From Rhodobacterales bacterium (GTDB lineage: Bacteria; Pseudomonadota; Alphaproteobacteria; Rhodobacterales; Rhodobacteraceae), in NCBI GenBank assembly GCA_002748285.1, contig PDSA01000029.1:62001-126000 (forward strand): a stretch of DNA of 64,000 nucleotides, read 5' to 3'. The notes beneath the pieces are model-generated. The model saw nothing but the letters and a program-made list of their open reading frames with translations, searched no databases and was not told the origin of the DNA. Position 1 is the stretch's first letter, and every line of letters begins with the position of its first letter. Both the position numbers and the translations under genes were made by a program. This document shows positions 54,795 to 61,118 of the stretch, one piece after another.

Positions 54795-55517
54795 ATGATC
54801 CTATACCCCGCAATCGACCTGAAAGACGGCCAAGCCGTGCGCCTGATCCGAGGCGACATGAACCAGACCACGGTTTTCAACGACAGTCCCGCGGCGCAGG
54901 CCAAAAGCTTTGTGGATGCTGGTTGCGAATGGTTGCATCTGGTGGACCTGAACGGCGCCTTTGCCGGAGAGCCCGTGAATGGCGCTGCCGTCGAGGCGAT
55001 TCTGGCCGCCACCAAAGTGCCTGCTCAGCTGGGCGGTGGCATTCGCGATATGGCGACGATCGCCCGCTGGGTGGAAAAAGGCATCGCCCGGGTGATTTTG
55101 GGCACGGTTGCGGTGGAAAACCCCGATCTGGTGCATCAGGCGGCCAAAGAGTTCCCCGGAAAGATCGCCATCGGTCTGGACGCCCGCAACGGCATGGTCG
55201 CCACCCGCGGCTGGGCCGAGGAAACCGATCTCAACGTCACCGATCTGGCCAAATCCTTTGAGGATGCCGGGGTCGCCGCCATCATCTATACCGACATCAA
55301 TCGTGACGGTGCCATGCAAGGGCCGAATGTCGAGGCCACCGCCGCGCTGGCCCGGGCTGTGCGTATTCCGGTGATTGCTTCGGGCGGGGTCAGTTCGATG
55401 GCGGATTTGCAGGCACTCAAGGATTGCGGAGCCGATCTGAACGGGGCGATTTCCGGGCGGGCGCTTTATGACGGGGCGATTGATCTGAAGGCCGCGCTGG
55501 CCCTGATGCGCGGCTGA
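54795..55517 (+). CDS. hisA: Phosphoribosylformimino-5-aminoimidazole carboxamide ribotide isomerase
   Basis: A protein of 240 residues from the ATG at 54795 ([20 protein letters not shown]). The two catalytic aspartates are in AIDLKDG and [14 protein letters not shown]. It performs the ring-opening isomerisation in histidine synthesis. hisH is not immediately upstream; instead a divergent amidotransferase-family gene is there. The next genes are a permease and a thioredoxin-like protein, and hisF and hisE follow. Confidence 0.95.
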   Translation: MILYPAIDLKDGQAVRLIRGDMNQTTVFNDSPAAQAKSFVDAGCEWLHLVDLNGAFAGEPVNGAAVEAILAATKVPAQLGGGIRDMATIARWVEKGIARVILGTVAVENPDLVHQAAKEFPGKIAIGLDARNGMVATRGWAEETDLNVTDLAKSFEDAGVAAIIYTDINRDGAMQGPNVEATAALARAVRIPVIASGGVSSMADLQALKDCGADLNGAISGRALYDGAIDLKAALALMRG

Positions 55518-55548
55518 GCACCTTATAACCCACGGGAAAGCACGCTGA

Positions 55549-56514
55549 ATGCCTGATCCATTCCACATGCTGGGCGATATCGTCACCTATGATCTGCTGC
55601 GGCTGACGGCAGAAACCCGGCTGGCCGATGCGGTGCATTTCTTTGTCATGGATGTCAGCAAAATCTTTTTCCTGCTGGTGCTGGTGATTTTCATCATCGG
55701 CTTTTTCCGCTCGATGCTGACCCCGGAACAGGTGCGCAAAGTGGTCGCCGGCAAATCACGGTTCGTGTCTTATCCGCTGGCGGTCAGTCTGGGGGCAGTG
55801 ACTCCGTTTTGTTCATGCTCTTCGGTGCCGCTGTTCATCGGCTTTCTCGAAGCCGGCATCCCGCTGGGCGTGACCATGGCGTTTCTGATCGCTTCGCCCA
55901 TGATCAACGAAGTCGCTCTGGTGGTGCTGACGGCGGCTCTGGGCTGGGAAGTGGCGTTGCTCTACCTGATAACCGGGCTGACGGTGGGGGTGATCGGCGG
56001 GCTGGTGATCGAGTTTCTGAAGCTGGAAAAATGGGTTGAGGGCTATGTCTGGCAGATCCGAATGGGCGAGGCTCCGGGCCCGGCGGCGCTGAATGGGCTG
56101 CAGGACCGGCTGCGCTTTGCCTGGGGCGAGGTCAAAACCATCGTGACCCGCATCTGGCTCTATGTGCTGATCGGCGTTGGCATCGGGGCCGGTCTGCATG
56201 GGTTCGTGCCGCAGGAATTTTTCATCCAATATGCCTCGGCCGACAATCTGCTGGCGGTGCCGGCGGCGGTTCTGGTGGGCATTCCGCTTTATTCCAACGC
56301 CACCGGCGTGATCCCGATTGTCGAAGCGCTGCTGGCCAAAGGCGTGCCGATTGGCACCGTTTTGGCGCTGATGATGTCGGTCGCCGCCATTTCCCTGCCC
56401 GAAATGATCATCCTGCGCAAAGTTCTGAAACCGCAGCTGATTGCCACCTTTGTCGCAATCCTGTTTATTGCATTCATCGGGGTTGGCTATCTGTTCAACG
56501 CCCTGCTTATCTGA
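55549..56514 (+). CDS. Permease of the DUF318/ArsP-like family
   Basis: A protein of 321 residues with about eight hydrophobic segments. The family signature VTPFCSCSSVPLFIGFLEAG carries adjacent cysteines in the membrane, and FLIASPMINEVALVVLTAAL and VGIPLYSNATGVIPIVEALL are further conserved blocks. Related proteins export organoarsenicals or other soft-metal species; the substrate here is unknown. It sits 31 bases after hisA and 13 bases before a small CxxC protein, a pairing seen in other bacteria, but here in the middle of his genes. Confidence 0.85.
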   Translation: MPDPFHMLGDIVTYDLLRLTAETRLADAVHFFVMDVSKIFFLLVLVIFIIGFFRSMLTPEQVRKVVAGKSRFVSYPLAVSLGAVTPFCSCSSVPLFIGFLEAGIPLGVTMAFLIASPMINEVALVVLTAALGWEVALLYLITGLTVGVIGGLVIEFLKLEKWVEGYVWQIRMGEAPGPAALNGLQDRLRFAWGEVKTIVTRIWLYVLIGVGIGAGLHGFVPQEFFIQYASADNLLAVPAAVLVGIPLYSNATGVIPIVEALLAKGVPIGTVLALMMSVAAISLPEMIILRKVLKPQLIATFVAILFIAFIGVGYLFNALLI

Positions 56515-56527
56515 AGGAAAGAAAACC

Positions 56528-56764
56528 ATGCAAACATTCAAGGTTCTGGGCTCGGGTTGCAAGAAATGCAATGTGACGGCTGAGATGATCCAGCAAAAGG
56601 CTGACGCATTGGGGCTGAGCGTTAAGGTGGAAAAGGTCACCGATATGGCCGAGATCATGGGCTATGGCGTGATGTCGACCCCCGGCGTGGTGCTGAATGA
56701 AACGGTGGTGCATAGTGGCAGCGTGCCCAGCGCCAAACAGGTCGAAGGCTGGCTAAAGGGCTGA
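56528..56764 (+). CDS. Small thioredoxin-family (TM0996/MTH895-like) protein
   Basis: A protein of 78 residues (MQTFKVLGSGCKKCNVTAEM), with AAGGAAAG before the ATG. A CxxC active site (GCKKCN) follows the first beta strand, and MGYGVMSTPGVVLNETVVHS has the cis-proline segment of the thioredoxin fold. Such minimal redoxins often accompany DUF318 permeases and may reduce its membrane cysteines or a metal substrate; this is inference. No signal peptide, so cytosolic. Confidence 0.87.
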   Translation: MQTFKVLGSGCKKCNVTAEMIQQKADALGLSVKVEKVTDMAEIMGYGVMSTPGVVLNETVVHSGSVPSAKQVEGWLKG

Positions 56765-56830
56765 GCTGGCGCTAGCATCTGCGCTGCATTGCGCCTAGAG
56801 TTCCACCATTCGTTAAAACAGGGCCAAACC

Positions 56831-57592
56831 ATGCTCAAAACCCGAATTATCCCCTGCCTTGATGTGGCCGAGGGCCGCGTTGTCAAAGGCGTGAATTTCG
56901 TTGATCTGATTGATGCCGGAGACCCGGTGGATGCGGCCAAGGCCTATGATGCCGCCGGCGCGGATGAGCTGTGTTTCCTCGACATCATGGCCACCGAGGA
57001 AAACCGCGGCACCATGTTTGATCTGGCCACCCGCACGGCGGAACAATGCTTTATGCCGCTGACCATCGGCGGCGGGGTGCGCAATTCGGATGATGTGCGC
57101 AATCTGCTGCTGGCAGGGGCGGACAAGGTTTCGTTCAACTCGGCCGCCGTGGCCAACCCGGATGTGATTGCCGATGCCGCCAACCATTTCGGCAGCCAGT
57201 GCATTGTGGTGGCGATTGATGCCAAAACCGTTGCGCCGGGCAAATGGCAGATTTTCACCCATGGCGGGCGGCGCGCCACCGGCATTGATGCGGTGGAATT
57301 TGCCAAGTTGGTGGTCTCGAAAGGTGCGGGTGAAATCCTGCTGACCAGCATGGACCGCGACGGCACCAAGCAGGGGTTCAATCTGCCTCTGACCCGGGCG
57401 ATTTCAGACGCGGTGCCGGTGCCGGTGATTGCCTCGGGCGGGGTGGGCGATCTGGATCATTTGGTGGAGGGCGTCACCGAGGGCGGTGCTTCGGCGGTGC
57501 TGGCGGCTTCGATCTTTCACTTTGGCACTTACACGATTGGGCAGGCCAAACAGCACATGGCGGATGCCGGTATCCCGATGAGGTTGACATGA
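56831..57592 (+). CDS. hisF: Imidazole glycerol phosphate synthase cyclase subunit
   Basis: A protein of 253 residues from the ATG at 56831 ([20 protein letters not shown]). Catalytic aspartates are in IPCLDVAEG and [27 protein letters not shown] is also typical. It works with HisH to form imidazole glycerol phosphate and AICAR. Its stop overlaps the hisE start as ATGA (57589-57592). Confidence 0.96.
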   Translation: MLKTRIIPCLDVAEGRVVKGVNFVDLIDAGDPVDAAKAYDAAGADELCFLDIMATEENRGTMFDLATRTAEQCFMPLTIGGGVRNSDDVRNLLLAGADKVSFNSAAVANPDVIADAANHFGSQCIVVAIDAKTVAPGKWQIFTHGGRRATGIDAVEFAKLVVSKGAGEILLTSMDRDGTKQGFNLPLTRAISDAVPVPVIASGGVGDLDHLVEGVTEGGASAVLAASIFHFGTYTIGQAKQHMADAGIPMRLT

Positions 57593-57897
57593 ACACGCTA
57601 GAACGGCTTTTCGCCACGATCGAGGCCCGCAAGGGGGCTGATCCTGATAGTTCCTGGACAGCGAAATTGCTGGCGAAGGGGCCGGAAAAATGCGCCGAAA
57701 AATTCGGGGAAGAGGCGGTGGAGGCGATCATCGAAGCCGTCAAAAACGACCCTGCGCGGCTGACCTCTGAGGCTGCGGATGTGCTTTATCACCTGCTGGT
57801 AATGCTAGCTGCTCGCAATGTCACGCTGGCCGATGTACTGGCCGAGCTGGAGCGCCGTGAAGGTGTGTCGGGGATTGAGGAAAAAGCGGGGCGGTGA
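57589..57897 (+). CDS. hisE: Phosphoribosyl-ATP pyrophosphohydrolase
   Basis: A protein of 102 residues starting [20 protein letters not shown]. The MazG-like nucleotide pyrophosphohydrolase motif is [20 protein letters not shown] followed by [15 protein letters not shown]. It removes pyrophosphate from phosphoribosyl-ATP, the second histidine step. It is the last gene of the his group and converges on a hypothetical gene after 15 bases. Confidence 0.95.
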   Translation: MNTLERLFATIEARKGADPDSSWTAKLLAKGPEKCAEKFGEEAVEAIIEAVKNDPARLTSEAADVLYHLLVMLAARNVTLADVLAELERREGVSGIEEKAGR

Positions 57898-57912
57898 TTG
57901 GCCCTTGTGCCT

Positions 57913-58242
57913 CTAAGAGCCCAGATATTCCTGAATAACCCAGCTTTGTAACGCATCGCCCCGAAGCGAAGAGATAAACCGCGCCCCGGCCGGGTCTTCG
58001 AGGTGATAAAAAAACACAACGCGCCGGTTCTGGCGGTATTCCGCCCGGACATATTCACCGTCTTCTGAGCCAGCTCCGCCAATCTCGGGATCAAAGCCCA
58101 GCGCCTGAAGGGTGTTCACCAAGCGCTCCAACTGCGCCTCATAGGCGGGCGAGAAGCGCTCCCAGATCTCGGTTGGCTCGGGGCCGGTCAGGCCCCAAGC
58201 GAATGGTTCATTGTCGCGCGGGCGGGGGAAGCGGATTGGCAT
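57913..58242 (-). CDS. Hypothetical protein, 109 residues
   Basis: It starts at the ATG at 58242 (MPIRFPRPRDNEPFAWGLTG) with a purine-rich GAGAAA upstream. Codon use is like the neighbours. Blocks such as FSPAYEAQLERLVNTLQALG and AEYRQNRRVVFFYHLEDPAG and the final SWVIQEYLGS suggest a compact soluble alpha/beta protein. I do not recognise the family. It lies 49 bases after the MliC-like gene in the same direction. Confidence 0.6.
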   Translation of the reverse strand: MPIRFPRPRDNEPFAWGLTGPEPTEIWERFSPAYEAQLERLVNTLQALGFDPEIGGAGSEDGEYVRAEYRQNRRVVFFYHLEDPAGARFISSLRGDALQSWVIQEYLGS

Positions 58243-58291
58243 AGGTTTCTCTTTTGCTGTGTAAACGGGCTTCATCCGCCTGCAAGAACGC

Positions 58292-58639
58292 TTATTCAGA
58301 CACGCAGTTTTGGTGGCTGTCTTTGTCCATTTCATTCTCTAACATGGCGGTTTTGCCCTTGGTCCACCACACATATTCCCCCGAAGCATATTTCGCACCC
58401 GAGGCCGAGACAACATTCACGAAAATACGCATCTCGCCCTTGATAGGCACAATGGCCAGCGTGTTGGGGCCGGAATTGATGTATTGAACAACAAAGGGCT
58501 CAGCCCCGTCACAGGAATAAATCTCGGATGTGACGCTGCTTGTGGCATCGGCTGCCAGAGGGATAGACAGGCTGACATCCGCGCTGGCCGCCGTGGCGCT
58601 GGCAAGCAGGGTGAGTGCAATGGAACTGATACGCATCAT
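58292..58639 (-). CDS. MliC-like (membrane-bound C-type lysozyme inhibitor) periplasmic protein
   Basis: A protein of 115 residues with a signal peptide (MMRISSIALTLLASATAASA). The mature part has the MliC pattern SEIYSCDGAEPFVVQYINS, then ASGAKYASGEYVWWTKGKTA, including the tyrosine, cysteine and WxKG positions. Relatives inhibit host or competitor lysozyme. No lipobox is present, so it is probably a soluble periplasmic (PliC-like) form. The C-terminal cysteine may pair with the first. Confidence 0.78.
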   Translation of the reverse strand: MMRISSIALTLLASATAASADVSLSIPLAADATSSVTSEIYSCDGAEPFVVQYINSGPNTLAIVPIKGEMRIFVNVVSASGAKYASGEYVWWTKGKTAMLENEMDKDSHQNCVSE

Positions 58640-58805
58640 GTGATCTCCTTAAATTGACGCGCCATCATAGCGGTGGGGCAAACCCTTGTCAGCAGGAATA
58701 TTGGGGGCGGCGGTTCTCAGCCGGGTGGCGTTATGGAATGCAGTGGGCCGGTCTTGTTCGGTGTTTCTGCGCGTGTTAGGGTCTATTAAGCGAAAAAGGT
58801 GAGGC

Positions 58806-58910
58806 ATGAAACGCAGTTGGGAGATAAAAAATGGAGAGCTCCCGGACGCGTTGCGTTCGGAGTTTGAAGACATCACACACCCCAACAGCCCTTTTGACAC
58901 AGAGGGCTAG
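58806..58910 (+). CDS. Possible small protein, 34 residues
   Basis: ATG at 58806 with AAGGTGAGG upstream opens a short frame (MKRSWEIKNGELPDALRS, ending in FDTEG) whose codons look like coding sequence. No family recognised. It may also be the beginning of a longer gene that has been shortened. The rest of 58640-58983 shows no gene. Confidence 0.4.
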   Translation: MKRSWEIKNGELPDALRSEFEDITHPNSPFDTEG

Positions 58911-58983
58911 CCCGTGCCCCCATGGCAGGCATTTTTGTATCTTGAACACCGCAGCATGGGGGCTGGAGAGGACTAAGTATGAA

Positions 58984-59205
58984 ATGTCTGACTATATTGA
59001 AGCTGTTTCCAAAACCACTTTGCCCCACGGCTCTGGCGCGGCTGAGATCGTCAAAAGCTATGACCCTGACAAATGGGCGGCGCTGTTGACCCATTTGCGG
59101 CGGATTGACCTGTCGCCCGATGGGTTTGAAGCATTGTGCAGCAGTGAGCCGCGCGACGCTCCCAAATTTGCGGAAAATGTTTTCGCCAAACCCTGCCCGG
59201 AATAG
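58984..59205 (+). CDS. Hypothetical protein, 73 residues
   Basis: The ATG at 58984 (MSDYIEAVSKTTLPHGSGAA) has GGAGAGG somewhat far (12 bases) upstream. Codon bias supports coding through DPDKWAALLTHLRRIDLSPD to a stop at 59205. The family is not recognised. A TTAGAGCCT motif follows the stop at 59212. Confidence 0.5.
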   Translation: MSDYIEAVSKTTLPHGSGAAEIVKSYDPDKWAALLTHLRRIDLSPDGFEALCSSEPRDAPKFAENVFAKPCPE

Positions 59206-59241
59206 GCTGGATTAGAGCCTTATTGACCCAGCCTTACCGGT

Positions 59242-59871
59242 TCATTTGTTGCAGGATTGCGCAACTGCCTCGCCCGCCCAGCCGCTGCGTGCGCGGATCG
59301 TGGTTGAGGAAATATCCAGCATTGGCGCATTGACAAAACTCCAGGCCGGCAGAGGGGCGGTGGGCAAGTGGGTGGACTCAGAGCCTGGCAATTTGTGCTG
59401 TCGATAGATTTTCGCCGCTTTGCTGGTGCGGGCGCGCATCCGGTCATTGGGGCGGGCGATGATCCCGACCGCGACATGATCCATGATCCAGCGCCAATCC
59501 TGCCAGTGGTCAAATTGCGTCAGATTATCCGCCCCCATCAGCCAGACAAATTTCACACCCAAGCGCCGCTTTAGCAAGGCTCGCAGAGTTTCAGCCGTGT
59601 AGCGGGTGCCGATACGGGCTTCGAAATCTGTCACCCTGATACGCGGATGCGCTGCGATGTCTCGACAAGCCTGCAAGCGTTGGTGCATCGGAGCAGGCGG
59701 GTTTGGTTTGAGCGGATTGCCCGGCGACACCAGCCACCAGACCTGATGCAACCCAAATCGTTTGAGCGCCACCTTCGAGATATGCAGATGCCCCAAATGC
59801 GGTGGATCGAATGACCCTCCCAACAGGCCGATGCGCTGGCCCGGGGGGGCATATGGCAAATCATTGTTCAT
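59242..59871 (-). CDS. nadD: Nicotinate-nucleotide adenylyltransferase
   Basis: A protein of 209 residues from the ATG at 59871 (MNNDLPYAPPGQRIGLLGGS). The nucleotidyltransferase motif GGSFDPPHLGHLHI is at about residues 18-31, VWWLVSPGNPLK and MGADNLTQFDHW follow, and the C-terminal ISSTTIRARSG is the second nucleotide-binding motif. It adenylates nicotinate mononucleotide in NAD synthesis. The open frame reaches 60228 but that part belongs to a decayed upstream gene. The Shine-Dalgarno sequence is weak. Confidence 0.94.
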   Translation of the reverse strand: MNNDLPYAPPGQRIGLLGGSFDPPHLGHLHISKVALKRFGLHQVWWLVSPGNPLKPNPPAPMHQRLQACRDIAAHPRIRVTDFEARIGTRYTAETLRALLKRRLGVKFVWLMGADNLTQFDHWQDWRWIMDHVAVGIIARPNDRMRARTSKAAKIYRQHKLPGSESTHLPTAPLPAWSFVNAPMLDISSTTIRARSGWAGEAVAQSCNK

Positions 59872-60017
59872 GGCTGACAGGTTAACCAATATCGGGGCAG
59901 ATGTGAAAGGGCTGAGGCTGTATAGCTGACCGGAGTGGGTTTTGCCCCCAAGATCAGCGCAGTATCCGTGCTGCCTCACGGCAAGAGCCCTTTGTGTCGA
60001 TCGGCGTGGCTTACGGG

Positions 60018-60228
60018 TCAAGCGGGGGGTGGGCGTGCGCTCAGGATGCGCGATGCCAGAGCCAAGGTGACAGCCCCTTAGAGCCACCCCAGCGCAACAC
60101 AAAGCGCTGCACCCGGCCCGGCGATCAGGCCACCAGCCGTCAGGCTGTTGGCCGTCACCCCGCGCCAGGGTGGCTGCCTGCTGATCCAGCGCCCTATCAA
60201 TGATTGGGCACAGATGACGATCAGGCAT
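60018..60228 (-). pseudogene. Remnant of a CDP-alcohol phosphatidyltransferase-like gene
   Basis: ATG at 60228 with AAAAGG seven bases upstream starts PIIDRALDQQAATLAR, a typical N-terminus of a CDP-alcohol phosphotransferase. Near 60170 the match shifts frame to GVTANSLTAGGLIAGPGAAL, stops at TAA (60078-60080), and in the same second frame carries AVTLALASRILS until 60018. The catalytic CDP-OH-P motif that should follow is absent. So the gene has at least one frameshift, a nonsense codon and loss of its 3' part. 59872-60017 contains nothing else recognisable. Family assignment is tentative, based on a short stretch. Confidence 0.5.
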
Positions 60229-60243
60229 GGGCAGCCTTTTAGG

Positions 60244-60495
60244 TCAGGATTCGCCGACCAGCTGATCCCATGCATCAATCGCCTTGGCACCATACATCAG
60301 GGACGGCCCGCCGCCCATCTGGATAGCCATGGCCACCACATCGGCCATTTCCTCGCGGGTGCCGCCTGCTTTGGCCAGCGCCTGAACGTGAAAGCCGATG
60401 CAATCGGTGCAACGATCCGCAATGGTGTCAGGAATGGCCTTGTTGAGGCGGCGCAGCTGGCCGCTGGTGTCGTTCATATGTGTTTTCCAATCCAT
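60244..60495 (-). CDS. Carboxymuconolactone decarboxylase/AhpD-like protein with an internal deletion
   Basis: A protein of 83 residues from the ATG at 60495 (MDWKTHMNDTSGQLRRLNKA), AGGA upstream. The CxxC redox motif is present at residues 29-32 (DRCTDCIGFHVQALAKAG), and MAIQMGGGPSLMYGAKAIDA is the usual C-terminus. Relatives are about 110-115 residues long and have about 30 more residues between AIPDT and IADRC, where a helix and the acidic residue of the AhpD-type relay lie. Here AIPDT joins directly to IADRC in frame (near base 60423). Function is probably reduced or lost; the family includes alkylhydroperoxidase-like proteins. Confidence 0.82.
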   Translation of the reverse strand: MDWKTHMNDTSGQLRRLNKAIPDTIADRCTDCIGFHVQALAKAGGTREEMADVVAMAIQMGGGPSLMYGAKAIDAWDQLVGES

Positions 60496-60630
60496 AAGAG
60501 CATCCTTTGCTTTTGTTTGTTCTATAAGCTTGCTATGCAGACCCAAGCCCGGCTTTGACTAAAGCGACTGGGGCGCGAGCCGCAAGCACATTTAGGTGCA
60601 AGAGCAGATAAAAGACAGAGCCATGCGACA

Positions 60631-60656
60631 TTGGGTCGCTTTTCTTTGCGACCCAA
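60631..60656. other. Inverted repeat in the divergent CMD/haemoglobin gap
   Basis: TTGGGTCGC (60631-60639) and GCGACCCAA (60648-60656) form a perfect nine-base-pair stem with an eight-base pyrimidine loop. Its place between two divergent starts suggests an operator or a bidirectional transcription barrier. Confidence 0.5.
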
Positions 60657-60698
60657 ACGCTTTAGCCAGCATCCAGAATAACAAAAAGACAGTATGAC

Positions 60699-61118
60699 AT
60701 GGCAGATCTTCCCCCTAGATTTCCGGTGACAAGTGCGCAAATTGATCAGGTTATGCAGGTGTTTTATGCCTCGGTGCGCCACGACCAGACCCTTGGCCCG
60801 ATTTTTGAGCGCCATATCGGCACCGATGCCGAATCGTGGGATCATCACATCGCCAAAATCAGCCGGTTCTGGCACCGTGGCATTCTGCACGAAGGCGAAT
60901 ATAGTGGCAATCCGATGACAGCGCACACCCGGGCGGGTGACATTTACGCACACCACTTTGACATTTGGCTGGCGCTGTTTGACCGTGCTCTTGCTCAGGT
61001 TCTGCCTGCCGAACCCGCGGCGCAGTGGTCGGCGCTGGCCCATCGCATGGGGCGCGGGCTGCGGATGGGGGTCAAAGACATCAACCAACCCGAAGGCGCG
61101 GTTCCTGATCTAAGCTGA
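60699..61118 (+). CDS. Group III truncated haemoglobin
   Basis: A protein of 139 residues, full length. VTSAQIDQVMQVFYASVRHD and LGPIFERHIG are the N-terminal helices; WDHHIAKISRFWHRGILHEG and YSGNPMTAHTRAGDIYAHHF include the E and F helices with the proximal histidine. Group III globins are thought to deal with oxygen, nitric oxide or peroxide under low oxygen. Its last bases overlap the converging DUF2339 gene (61110-61118). Divergent from the CMD gene. Confidence 0.85.
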   Translation: MADLPPRFPVTSAQIDQVMQVFYASVRHDQTLGPIFERHIGTDAESWDHHIAKISRFWHRGILHEGEYSGNPMTAHTRAGDIYAHHFDIWLALFDRALAQVLPAEPAAQWSALAHRMGRGLRMGVKDINQPEGAVPDLS

